Assembly (NCBI GenBank): GCA_963921825.1
Contig: OY997591.1
Coordinates: 18,099,515-18,163,514 of the forward strand
Origin: Erodium maritimum
Taxonomy: Eukaryota > Streptophyta > Magnoliopsida > Geraniales > Geraniaceae
Direction: 5' to 3'
DNA: 64,000 nucleotides
Part shown: in pieces, positions 44,374 through 55,263 of the stretch
Layout of the letters: every line of letters starts with the position of its first letter
How positions within the stretch are numbered: position 1 is the first letter of the stretch
Position numbers and translations under genes: made by a program
The notes under the pieces: model-generated
What the model was told of the DNA's origin: nothing
The model's input: the letters and a program-made list of their open reading frames with translations, nothing else
Database searches by the model: none

Positions 44374-46061
44374 TGTTAGTCTTAGTGCCCGTAGTTCAAT
44401 CCTAAATGTCCAAATGTATATATCATCGTTAGCAATAAAATTAAAGCGGCTTTATATTACTTATGTGTTGGAGTAATATATCGATGTGTGCTCTGATCTA
44501 TGCCCACCATGCGAATAGAACCATAGATCGAGATAGATCACACTCGATGGGTCCCTAGTCAACAAAGCTTCACTAGAAGCGACTAGTATGAAAGATGGCT
44601 CTTTATGGCTTACGTTCTGTTAGTCATTGGAATGGGATTCCGGAGTCTGATCATAGATATCATGTGGGACATGATATTGGGCGACCCGCCCTGAATATGT
44701 GCCATAGATTAAGTCATGAACATATTCAGTGTTGTAGCTTGTCATGTATCCTTAGACCAAGGAGTCTTTGTGATCGCTATGTAGTCAACAACTGAGTTTG
44801 ACCTGAGCCTAACGTTGTCCGTAACAGGGCTTCCATAACGGCCAGGATTGGCTTGGGGACGGGCTACATGAGTGACACGAAAGACGGCTAAGGGATTTAT
44901 CCCTCATACTAAGGTATGGGAAAGATATCGGTTCTCGGCCACTTGATCGAGAGTGACTGGAAGAATAGCATGGCCATGCACATGATACTGGGTATCATAT
45001 CTTCAGTCATCTCACATATCAAGGAACGGTGATTGAGAATAATAAGGATGACGGCTCTATGCCTTATCTCAATCAGGATATCGGAGATAAAAGGATAATG
45101 ACAGGGACGACGGAAAGGTTAGAATCGACAGGGTCGATTCGTTATGTAGTGTCAGGCAATACTAAAGTCTCGTTAGTTGCCACTTAAATAGGATCAAGTA
45201 AAATGGGATTTTACGTTGATCTATTGACATGCATAAACCTAAGGGTCACATCGGAGGATGAAACTCATTGACACATTTATGGAGAATGGCCAAAAGGGAG
45301 TTGTCTCGGGACATGACCAAAACTGGGTTTTGGGTCATGTGCCCGTAAGTGAATAGGACTTTACGGATCGAGACAAGGCTTGGAGTCTTGGGATTGATCG
45401 CGTCGGATAGTGTTGGACATTTCCGATATGGAAGGCTTGGAGGCGATGAGCGAATCACGGGATCTCGTTGGAAATGGCCACGGGCCATGTTCCAAGAGGC
45501 CCATGAAAGGCCCATGCAACCAAGGCCCGTGGAACTAATTAATCAAGTCTTGATTAATTAGTACTAAGTAAGCAAGACAAGGATTAAGGTGTTGGTGATT
45601 CACCACCTAACCCAATCTTGTCTTGCCATACTTAGTCCTATTTACACCTTACTTGACACCATACTTGTCCCATGCCTTTAGTTGGACAAGTATGGGTTTT
45701 GTTATGTTTAAGTCATCTTTTTTCAACATAACAAACACAAGACAAGAATAGGAAACACATTTTCTCTCCCTCTTCCATGGCCATTTCGGGTTTGGCTAGT
45801 TTCCTCCTCCATTTTTGTGTTCTTGAGTCCTCAAAGAGAAGAACTACGTGGCTTTGATTCCCATGTGGATACGTAGGCGTCTTGGAGACTCAAGCCAATC
45901 ATTCGTTAACCGGTGTTCTTGTTTTGGTAAGAACTAGTGCTGAATTTTTCTCTTGTGAATCCATTCTTTGTTAGTTGTTTCATGGTTTTAATCGTCTCTT
46001 GGTTTTCATTGATTTTCCGCTGCGAGTTGGTTCATCTCCAACCCTACCTCGAGACCCAACA
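44374..46061 (+). mobile_element. Solo copia LTR, 1688 bp
   Basis: It begins TGTTAGTCTTAGTGCC and ends GAGACCCAACA with perfect TSD TATAA at 44369-44373 and 46062-46066. It is the same family as the antisense LTR at 41935-43508. No primer site or internal sequence is present, so it is a recombination-derived solo LTR. It inserted into the CACTA-like remnant. Confidence 0.92.
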
Positions 46062-47100
46062 TATAAGTTATCTAAAAATGAAACATTTGTAATTCTGGCA
46101 TCTGAAAATTTCATTTCTTGAAATGAATAATGTTAACAACCTTCTAAGTCGTAACCTTAGGTAATTAGCTTCTATGTTAGTTGTACGTATGTATGTTCTC
46201 TCAAAACAATGCTCACTTTTTTTCTCACTGAAACAATGGGTACACAAGAATGTGGTCTCCACACACGTCATCAAAGGCACTGGAAAGTATATTGTATTGA
46301 GTATATATAGTTGATGAAATGAATCCATCAATAACCGACCAAGTTGGTAAAGGGATATCACCTCTCATCTCTAATGAATCCATCATCATCAATCACATTC
46401 ACATTTTTATTAGGGTTGTCTCCACCTTTTACCTTCAGATCCTTTGATTAAATGGTCATCAACCCAACCCTAAATTTCGACTCCCCCAAACCTATAACCC
46501 AATCATAAATTTTGAATTCCCAAGCCCAACCCCCAGATAATGCGTAGCCCCCAAACCCAAAACAAAACCCTAAATCATAACCTATGGAACCTTAAACAAC
46601 AAATCCACAAAGCAAACTTACAGAACAACAAGAGAGGAGAAAATATCAAACTGTAGAGAGATAGTCGGTGAGGAGTTGGTCGGAGAAGAGGACGGGAGGG
46701 CTTGGACATTGCAGCTACAGTGGGAGATGGTAAGGCGTTAGTCTGAGACGAGGCCGTTGTAGGTTGGAGATGGTGAGGCGGTGGTCAGTGACGAGGACGC
46801 GAGAGAGAGGGTTGGACACGAGAGAGAGAGCAAGGATGAGAGAAAGATAGAAATGAGAGGCAGAGAGAAAATGAGGAGGTCGTTCACGTTGTTGACCTAA
46901 TATCGGTCTTGTCCCGACGGATCCATCATCCTTCGGGAGGCTTTTTAAGCGAAACGACAGCGTTTCACGTGCAACACTTAGCGAAATTTCAAATTTTCTA
47001 TAGAAGCCTACCGACGGATCCATGCATCCGTCGGTACAATCCCGTTGACTCCTTTGACCAATGAACGTCATCATTCCCGACTATCGTTTTATTGATAATT
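46062..47100. other. CACTA-like remnant with subterminal palindromes
   Basis: No gene is seen. At 47010-47035 two perfectly inverted ACCGACGGAT / ATCCGTCGGT arms lie 6 bases apart. CCGACGGATCCATCATCC occurs at about 46915. Short inverted motifs of this kind are typical of subterminal regions of CACTA elements. 46.73-46.87 kb is rich in GAGAGA. Confidence 0.35.
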
Positions 47101-47440
47101 GAACGTTACAATTACTTAGCATGCCATATATAGAATATAAGATTATATAGCACTCGTAACATATCACATTTATAAAATCAACGAGCCAATGTCATACCTT
47201 ACTTTCGTAGTACCGAACATGTTGGAACATAGTGGAACTGACCAGTTCAATCAATACGTATGGCGGTCGTTCGTATATTATACAATCAAGACCGTTCATA
47301 TCATACGTAATATCCTAATTATTATCCGTTTGCAAAAGAAAGTTTAACTGGGCGGTTTAAATGTCGTGATCTTTGTGGTCAACTACGTTTTAAAATTTTA
47401 GTCAACTTACTTTACCCACTGAGGCCCGGAGGCCCTTACT
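47101..47440. other. Noncoding
   Basis: AT-rich sequence in which I see no gene or repeat boundary. Confidence 0.5.
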
Positions 47441-47576
47441 TTGGTTTATTTTTTTGTCAAAGACTTGTACTAGTCTCTTCTTTTTTGTACTAGTCTTTTC
47501 TTTGTTAGGCTTTCTATGTCTTCCCCAATCTTCATCTTGACGATTCAATAAAACCATTTTTTTAGCTGATAAAAAA
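47441..47576 (+). mobile_element. 3' end fragment of a LINE-like element
   Basis: T-rich sequence ends in TTTTTTTAGCTGATAAAAAAA, the same GCTGAT(A)n end as the other non-LTR elements here. The 5' limit is unknown and no TSD was identified, so it is called only from its tail. Confidence 0.45.
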
Positions 47577-47688
47577 ACGATATTGGATTTGAGACTAAAC
47601 TCAGTAGATTTAGAAGTTGAAAAAGACAGAGAGACTACATCGAACTTGGACAGGGGAAATGGTCTACAAATGAAGCGAAGAACTCAGA

Positions 47689-47732
47689 CCACCGACGATA
47701 TTCATAATCGTAGCCATGAACATCGTCGGTGG
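47689..47732. repeat. Perfect 11-bp inverted repeat
   Basis: CCACCGACGAT at 47689-47699 and ATCGTCGGTGG at 47722-47732, 22 bases apart. Confidence 0.8.
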
Positions 47733-48834
47733 CAATAGAAAAAGAAAAGGTTAGGGCAAAAGGACAGGGGTTTCTAAGCTTTTTAGAGAGAAGAGGTATT
47801 CAACAACTATTGTACATATGCATAATACGGGTGACATGCATAAGGAGTGGTGAGGCAATCTCTCTCTAGAAGTGCTCTAACCTCTCTCTACCCCTGCCCC
47901 CTTTTTTAACCCTAGCTTTTCTATTTTCGTCGCCGGTGTTTTCTCTGGCCTTTGGGTAGGGAAGAGGCCGGCGGCTACTCTCTCTTCCGTTCTCTTCCCT
48001 CTTCTTTTCTACCCCTATTTCTCAGATCTGTCTTCCTTTCTTCTTCGGTGGGCTTCTCTTTGATCGTTGTGAGAGAGTTGCTAGAGGTGCTTCGGGGGGG
48101 GGGGGGGTGGTGCTCCATCGTTCGTTTCCTCGCTGACACGCGCGGATCTGATCCTCTGGACTCAGATCTGAACTAATTTGGCTTCTGGTGGTGTTGGCCC
48201 CAGTTGGCTCTTCACGGCGTCCTACGAGTTGTTTTGGGTTGCTGGTGATCACCGTTGTCGGAGAAGAGGGGACCTGTGGAGCTGGGGTTTCACCGAATTT
48301 CTTCCTTCCACAGTGGCGAGTGGGACGACTTTCTCATCTTTGGGTGGAGATTGTTGCGTTACTAGTTCCTCGCCCGTAGTTCTACTTCCTTTTCGGAACC
48401 TGAGGTTCGGTAGCTCTTAGAGAAGCTTCTTCCTGTCCGGGCGTGTGCCGATTCAAGACTAGGTGGGACGAATTTTCAACTTCTTCAGTTGTTGATGGTT
48501 GCGGTTCTCTTGGTTGTTCGTTTCCTGGGCTCAAGTGGTTGGACCTCGCCTCGATTTCGTCTCTGCAGTTCCAAGTATCCTCATCCTCCCTTCATCTTGA
48601 TCTGAGCTATTCTTCCCCTCCTCAACCACTATTGGTGGTTGGGGCCTCACGGTTCGCGGTGTTGGCCGTCGTGAGGTGTTCGACTTTGTGCCTTGTTTGA
48701 AGTTATAGCCAGTTTCGAAGTAGAGAAAGGAGGTGTTTTTGGTTTGTCGATTTTTGGAGGTTTTTGGCTTTGCTGGCGACGGGTTTGGGTGTGGAAGTTG
48801 TTGCTGGTACTCTGAGCTTATTTTGGGGGTTTGT

Positions 48835-51615
48835 TGTCATGCCCCAAATCCGGTATTGACCGGACCCGAAACGTGACTTAGTGAAATTTAAATAATAACA
48901 GTTTAAAACAAGTAATATCTGATAAAGATAAATTAAATACTCAACAGAAGTTCGAAACACTGAGTCCTACGCTCAGTCAAATACATAAGTCCAAAAACAT
49001 AACGTACGTCTCTACGAAACATAAAATAAAGGTAATCCCTGACCCTCGCTAGCCCCATGCTCCGCGATGTCCTCTACTCCAAGTCAAAGCTACTACCTGT
49101 AGAAAACACGGTAAGGGGTGAGCTTGACGCTCAGTAGGAAAAACCACGAAAATCACCTCTTTACGAATTTACAAAGTACGTAGTTCCAAGGTTTAAAGTT
49201 TAAGGTTTAATACAAGGCTTGATAAAATCGATACGACACTTTAACCATTTTAAAACAATACTCAGTTTACCCGGTCACTCACCAGACCAACAATCTTCAA
49301 CCTTAACTCAACACTAGTCGTTAAACAGATGCAACACCGAGGGAACAACCAAAGATAATCACCACAGCCACATGCACCGTAACACTCCAAACATAGCAAA
49401 GCTCAATAAAAAAACCAAGACAAAATCAACACAACCAATTCACACACTTGCACGGTCTCGGGAGTAACCCGCTCGGCCCGGCGTAGCCGCACGCAACTTT
49501 CCCCAACACAAAGTCGGGAGAGGCGATCGACCTCATCGCGGAACACATGCCCAGCCTCTTCGCGATACAATCTCATCGCGGAACACAACGTTTTACCGAT
49601 ACACGGAAGGCAGGGAAAACGCCTCTTCGCAGAACAACCTCATCGCGGCATCGCGGAACAACCTCATCGCGGCACAACACAGCGTTTTACCTAGTGCTAG
49701 TCGGAAGGTAAGGAAACCACCTCATCGCGGGACACAGCGTTTTACCGACTCAAGGTCGGAAGGTAGGGAAACCACCTTTCTCTAATAACCAAGGCACTCA
49801 CAATCACAATCACAATCACAATCACAATCACAATCACAATCACAATCACAATCACAATCACAATCACAATCATACTCACACAACGATCACGTACTTACCA
49901 TAACTTACCGACACCACTCTCCACGTGGTAACCCCACCGGCTTAACCGGTATTCAATTCCCAACATCCGCAAATCAACAGATCATATAAACAGGAATACA
50001 ATCAACCAATCACTAATATGCATCACCAAGTTCAACTCTACTCGTTTTCATGTTCGTTATTTATTAACCATTCAAACACACAGAGCACACAAGCAGATAC
50101 ATTCAGCAAACAATCCTACAGGCGCGACATTGCCCGATTCTACCAGCACGACAATTTCCCAAGACAGTAATCGTTAATGTACACAATGTATACGTCTACA
50201 CTAGTTGTTCACATCCTACATGCATACTAGTTCTTTAACCGGTTATTAAGTTTCCCTATATGCATTCTAGTACAACCGAAATGAAGCGGGTTTCGAGGTA
50301 ATCCCTGCCTCAGTCTCTATATGGGTCGCCAAGCTGCTGACGTCCTGGCCAACTCCGGTCTTCTCCGTGCTCGGGGTAAAGGCATGGTTTTAACACAAAA
50401 GGGACGGTCATCAGTCCCGGTCCAGTCCGTAACGGTCCTCATATTTTATTATCAGGTAAGTCCTTAAGTTATGAGATCAGTCCTTTAAATTGTCCGAAGT
50501 CCTTGACTTTATCTGATTTTAGTCCTTTTTATTTAATTAATATTTTAATTAAACTGGTCTGACCCGGATCTGACTCGAGTCCGAAACCTGGACCCGAATC
50601 CGACCCGGATTCGACCCGTCCAGGCTCAGACCCAGACCTGACCCGAGCCTGACCCAGACCCGGATCCAGATCCGGTACAGGATCCGGACCCAAGCTCGGT
50701 CCGGTACAGGCCGAGGCCCAGATCACTGCAGGCCCAAGCGCGCGGACATGAACCGGCCCAAGGCTCGTCAGAGACGAGCTAGGGTTGCGATTCACTCCGG
50801 CGATGGTGGCGGCGGCGGCGGAGCTCGAGGGGGTTCTTCACAGCGGTGGAGAGGCGTTAGGAGGCTCGGGAGAGGAGATGGAAGTCGATGGTGCGAGGCT
50901 GGAGCCTCTCCGGTCAGGTCTGACGCCGTGAGAGCTCGCCGGCGTGGAAAACTCCAGATCTGGAGCGCGCTAACTCTGGCGAACTTCTCTCCGGCAAAAC
51001 TCGGACAAATCGATCTCTCAAGGTTCGATTCTCGATCAGGGAACGACGGGAGAGGTGGATTGAGGTCGGGAAAAGGCTCACCTGTGCTGGATTTGGCCCG
51101 AGAAGACGTGGTGAAGCTCGACGGTGCGACGACAAGGTTCGGTCCGAGTCGAGGAGGAAGAAGAAGGAAATGGAGAAGGGTTTATGGTTCTTTGGTGTGG
51201 TCAGGAGGTGAGGGGGTTGTCGGGTGGAGGTAGAAGGGTGAGACGATGAAGCCGGAGCTCCGGCGACACTGCGCGAAGACGAAGGCGAGCGGTCAGAGAA
51301 GAGGAAGAGACGCGAGAGAGAGAGAGAGAACGAGGCCTCGGGTTTCATGCGCAGAAATGAGAGATGAAGCGGCGCGAGAGGGTGTTAGCGCGCTAGGGTT
51401 CGCGTGGTCTCAGTTCGTGGAGTGGGCTTGCGCGCGCGACTTTGGGCCTGGTCTGGCTCGGCCCAACTTCAGGGTCTGGCTGGCCCAGGCCTGATCCCTC
51501 TTCTTCTTTTTTTATTTCTCTTTTCCCTTTTTCTGAAAACGATCCAAAGTTAACTCGTTCTCCAACCTCGATGTTCCAACAATAAAATTAGGTATAAAAA
51601 GTCTCGGTCTTTACA
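48835..51615 (-). mobile_element. Antisense solo gypsy LTR, 2781 bp
   Basis: On the minus strand it starts TGTAAAGACCGAGAC (51615) and ends GGGGCATGACA (48835), homologous to the Tekay-like LTRs. It has the exon-like CT-rich leader with CAG|GTGAGC near 51080, a GC-rich array of GACCCGGA units (50560-50740), the conserved central block, and ACTGAGCGTCAAGCTCACCCC. Flanks TTTGT and GGTGT agree at only three of five bases, so the TSD is decayed. No primer site is present. It is nested in the non-LTR element 47817-52040. Confidence 0.85.
49799..49874. repeat. (CACAAT)n microsatellite
   Basis: About 12 uninterrupted copies of the hexamer CACAAT inside the antisense LTR. Just to the left (49550-49790), longer imperfect units with CATCGCGG and GCGTTTTACCG repeat several times. 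Confidence 0.95.
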
Positions 51616-52098
51616 GGTGTCTGGACTTCATGTTTGTAAAATCGGGGTATGTTAAGACATGTTTTAGTTGTGTTGTTTTTCTTGTTTCGTTGGGTTGTTT
51701 GTGTGCCCGTTTGCTCTGCCTGTTCTTGTTTGGTTGCCTTTGTTGGCACTCGGTTTACTTCAGGGTGTAGTTTACTTAATCGTTGTTTTTCTTCTTGGGT
51801 AAGAGTCATGTTTCTACCCCTGCGTGGGTTTGTTTGGATGGATTTGTACTGTTATTTTGTTTTCTTAATATGAGTTATATGTGGGTATTTAGACCTGTGT
51901 TTACCCAATGTTTGGGTTTGGTGTCACTGGTTTGAGGTGTCTAAATAGCATGTTCTTGATTGTAATTGAGGGTTCGCCCTTGACCTTGTTTTCACTTTCG
52001 AAAACTTGGTTCTTTTATATAAAAAATTACTGATAAAAAAACAACTATTGTACACAACTTTTGAGCCAACTGTAGGTTCTTATTAAGTTTTAAATACT

Positions 52099-53324
52099 TT
52101 TTTTATCAGCAAATTTATTAATGGGACAAGTTTTCAGTGTGAAAACAAATCAAAGGGAAGACCCTCATCAAACAGAAACAGAGCATGCCCACCCGGCATC
52201 TCAAACCAAATCTAATACACCCAATCTATGGGAACACCACGTGTCTCTTACCCAGATTTAACTAACAAGAAGTAAACCTAGCCCAACCAGGGGCAACAAA
52301 CTAACATCAAAAGGTCTAAAACCTGATTATAATCAGATAAAACAACCTCAGGCCTCAGGCCAAGAACAAACAGGTGAAAAGCCAAACAAGAAACCCAAAA
52401 ACCACCGGTAGAAGCAAGTGTCACCAGAGCAACTATCCGAACCCAGAACCAGATCCAAACCCCCTGAAAATCCGCTACCCAAAGCCCCATACCATCCTCT
52501 CCTCAAGAATAAGGCCACACCGGCCAGGTCAACACGACCAACACAACACGGTGGCCACCACCGACACACCGTGTGACCCCACCTACTCTGGGGCGAGAGG
52601 AGAGAAACAGACAGAGGTAGAGGGAAGAGCAGAACTAACCAGGAGAAGGAAATGGTTAACTCAAAGATCGCTGGACGAGTAGACCAAAGCCGATTGAGCG
52701 CCTAATCAGTGTCCCCGTGGCCAACACCAACAGGAAAATCGGGCCCAGACGACCCGAACTTTGTCACCGGCGACGAAGCGAGACGTAGATCTAGACGAGC
52801 CTTGACCGACAGCGATCGAGGAAAATAACCGAATCCCTTTACACCTACCAAATCAGACGGCTAGACTATCCTTTACACTGCTCAACTTCCCAAAGAGAAG
52901 CCCACCGGAGCCAGCACTCCAAGGTGAACTCTTCGGCGAGTTTGTGAACCATCTCTCTAAAACTCCACTGGTATAGAAATCGAGGAAGAAGGCCACAAAG
53001 CGAGAGTATCCGGACCAAAAGAGATGATAGGGGAGGGGAATCGATCACCAGAGAGGTATAGAGCTCCAGCAACGAAGAGGCGTGGATCTAAAAGATCAAT
53101 TCTAGCCCCAAACTTACCAAAATCAAAGGGAGAGGGAGGCGGAGGGAAGAAAGAGAGGGGAAAGAGAGGTGAGGCCCGGCGATGTCCATGACGGGAGGCC
53201 ATGGCCACCGTCGAAAGCGGCAGGGCAAAGAGAGAAAGAGGGACAGCACATCTAAGGTTTGGTGGGTAGAGAGAAACAAGAGACTCTCTTATATTATGTA
53301 TATTCTATTTCTCTCATTTTCCCT
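52099..53324 (-). mobile_element. Antisense non-LTR retroelement without RT (member 4)
   Basis: A perfect 19-bp TSD TTATTAAGTTTTAAATACT lies at 52080-52098 and 53325-53343. On the minus strand the element ends AATTTGCTGATAAAAAAA next to the left TSD, and begins near 53324 with TCTCTTGTTTCTCTCTACCC. It is 1226 bp with a CT-rich 5' part, GC-rich middle and T-rich 3' part, like member 3, which it abuts. Frames at 53088-53279 and elsewhere show no domain. The TSD plus A-tail evidence is strong; the source of the sequence is unknown. Confidence 0.8.
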
Positions 53325-53343
53325 TTATTAAGTTTTAAATACT

Positions 53344-53690
53344 AAATCATATTCTATCGCTTGACTCGGTTTCAACTGGTAAAATTTGTTCGGTTTCAGT
53401 TAAAGACGGATCCAATTATTAGATCCTGGTTCATTGGACTAAATAATTGGATCCAATTATTAGATCCTGCTTCGTAAGACCCAATAATTGGACTCGTTGA
53501 TGGCTATTTTGAATAGCAAGTTTTGTTTGAAACGTTCCCATACTCTTAATTTTGTCCTGTTTCTTTTTTTATCCCTTCCAGAGTATGTGTTTTGAAAGTA
53601 CTGCGCCAACAATAGCAAAACAAACGAAGAAAAAAGACAATTGTTATCACAACTTGTCACAATCCACACACTGTGCTACGCCCAACTTAA
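53344..53690. other. 3' flank of CYP94 gene
   Basis: No further gene. A direct repeat GGATCCAATTATTAGATCCT-like unit occurs at about 53408 and 53450, with palindromic CCAATTATTGG variants between. Confidence 0.6.
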
Positions 53691-55229
53691 TTATGTAGTA
53701 CATCTCTCGGTGACCTTTACAGGGAGGCCGCCTTTCATTCTGAGAGTGAGCGAGAGGACGTGCTCCCTACACGTGTCCTTATCCTGAATGTCGAGCCTAA
53801 ACCTCTCCATAACAGACGCTGCAATGGCCTTCATCTGAATATACGCCATGTCTTTGCCGAGGCATATCCTGGGACCCGCATGGAATATCGGGTACCGGAA
53901 CGGGCTCTCCTGCCTACACATCCCCTTGTCGTCAATCCATCTCTCCGGCGAATACTCCCGGCAGTCCTTCCCCCAGATGCTCTCCATCCTCCCCATTGCA
54001 TAGGCCGTGTACGTCACGAACCACCCCTTCCCCACGAACGTCCCGTCCGGCATCACGTCATCTTCCAGGCACTCCTTCGTGTCCACCGGCACCGGCGGGT
54101 ATAACCGCATCGCCTCCGTTATCGCCGCCTGCAGGTACTGCATGTCCCGGAGCTCCTCGTACCCGTACGCTTCCCCGATGCTCTTCCCGTAACGCTCCCG
54201 GACCGTTTCCAATTCGTTTAATATCCTCTGCTCCACTTCCGGTTTGGAGGAGAGAAGCCAAAAGAATGAAGTCAGGGCCGAGGAGGTTGTGTCCCGGCCC
54301 GCGAGAATGAAGCTTATCACGATATCTCGGAGGAACTCGGGCGAGTTCTCGTCGTCCCGGATAAACCGGGACAACAAATCCTCGTTGCTCCTCTGCGTTT
54401 TGTTCTCCATCCTGGCCCGGATTATGTTCTCCGCAAACTCGTGAACGGTGGCGATTGATTCTCTGAGCCGCTTCTCGGACCCCAAATTGAAGTACTTCTT
54501 GATCCGGCACACCGTCTGGAAAACGTACATAAACCGGCCGGAGCTGAGCGTGGCGGCGTCTTCGAAAGCGAGCATGAAGTCGGCGCCGGCGGTGCCGTTG
54601 CCGCCGAGGCAGCCCGGGTCGACGTCGAAGGCCACCTTGCATATATTGTCGAAAGCGAATCGCTCCAGGACGTCCTGTAGGTCGACGACCCGCCCGGAAT
54701 CGGCGGCCCGGGCGAGGGCGGGGATGAGTCGGGTCCGGAGCTCGAAGGTGACGTGCTCCATGGAGAAGACGCGGAGTGACTTGGTATTGAACTCGTAGCT
54801 GGCGGTCTTGCGCTGGACCCTCCAGAGGTGGCCGTCGGAGTTGAAGATGCCTTTCCCGAGGAAGTCGCGGAGGAGGGCCAGGAATTTGGAGCCCTTGGGG
54901 AAGTTTTCGAAGTGGGTCTTGAGCATGTACTCCACGTTCGCCGGATTGGCCGTGATGATGCCGTGGATTTTGCCGGGGCGGCGGAATGTGGCGGTGTTGG
55001 TGGGGCACACGGCGAGGACGTCGGCCATCCAATCGAGGAAGCGGTGGCGGTTCTGGAGGAAAACGGGTAAGGACCCAATTATGGGGTAGATTTTGAAGCC
55101 GTAAACAACGGGTTTGTTTTTGTTTTTGTTTCTGAGGGAAGTATACGAGTCCAGATAGAAGAAGAGAAAGAGGGGAATAAGGATGAGGAAGAAGAGAGAT
55201 GGCAGAGATAAGAGGTCCATGGGAGGCAT
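53691..55229 (-). CDS. CYP94: Cytochrome P450, CYP94 family
   Basis: A single uninterrupted 512-codon frame, as usual for CYP94 genes. An N-terminal hydrophobic anchor (residues 5-26) is followed by the CYP86-clan landmarks NFPKGSKF (109-116), GKGIFNSDGHLWRVQRK (125-141) and ASYEFNTKSLR. The I-helix reads AGRDTTS (310-316), ExxR is E372-AMR375, then PERW (428-431), and the haem loop FHAGPRICLG (449-458) has the axial Cys456. The protein is membrane-anchored in the endoplasmic reticulum. CYP94 enzymes omega-hydroxylate fatty acids or oxidise jasmonoyl-isoleucine; the AFEDAATLSSGRFMY segment looks more CYP94A-like than CYP94B, but the subfamily and substrate are inference. All key residues are intact. 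Confidence 0.95.
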   Translation of the reverse strand: MPPMDLLSLPSLFFLILIPLFLFFYLDSYTSLRNKNKNKPVVYGFKIYPIIGSLPVFLQNRHRFLDWMADVLAVCPTNTATFRRPGKIHGIITANPANVEYMLKTHFENFPKGSKFLALLRDFLGKGIFNSDGHLWRVQRKTASYEFNTKSLRVFSMEHVTFELRTRLIPALARAADSGRVVDLQDVLERFAFDNICKVAFDVDPGCLGGNGTAGADFMLAFEDAATLSSGRFMYVFQTVCRIKKYFNLGSEKRLRESIATVHEFAENIIRARMENKTQRSNEDLLSRFIRDDENSPEFLRDIVISFILAGRDTTSSALTSFFWLLSSKPEVEQRILNELETVRERYGKSIGEAYGYEELRDMQYLQAAITEAMRLYPPVPVDTKECLEDDVMPDGTFVGKGWFVTYTAYAMGRMESIWGKDCREYSPERWIDDKGMCRQESPFRYPIFHAGPRICLGKDMAYIQMKAIAASVMERFRLDIQDKDTCREHVLSLTLRMKGGLPVKVTERCTT

Positions 55230-55256
55230 GTCTCTGTGATTGTTGGCAACAGAGTC

Positions 55257-55263
55257 TATATAT
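55257..55263 (-). promoter_or_regulatory. TATA box of CYP94 gene
   Basis: Minus strand ATATATA, about 28-34 bases upstream of the first ATG (55229). Transcription would begin at or very near that ATG, so translation may start at the second in-frame ATG, Met4 (55220). Confidence 0.65.

Larger units (their letters stand above)
47817..52040 (+). mobile_element. Non-LTR retroelement without RT (member 3), split by an LTR
   Basis: A perfect 14-bp TSD ACAACTATTGTACA lies at 47803-47816 and 52041-52054, and the 3' end is TACTGATAAAAAA. Removing the nested LTR (48835-51615) leaves about 1.44 kb. The 5' part is CT-rich with AACCCTAGC and CGTCGCCGGTG, a GC-rich middle has TGTTGGCCGTCG (compare 5.5 kb in member 2), and the 3' part is T-rich. 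No RT, endonuclease or conserved ORF. Trans-mobilisation by an L1 LINE is inferred. Confidence 0.75.

Noticed and set aside
50748-51348. Open frames of 161 and 144 codons in the antisense LTR
   Set aside because: GC-rich leader sequence open on both strands with low-complexity translation. It may be part of a spliced leader but there is no evidence of a protein.
54058-55078. Two long minus-strand frames (324 and 218 codons) overlapping the CYP94 gene
   Set aside because: Both are shadow frames of the GC-rich P450 exon and show Arg/Pro/Ser-rich composition with no domain.
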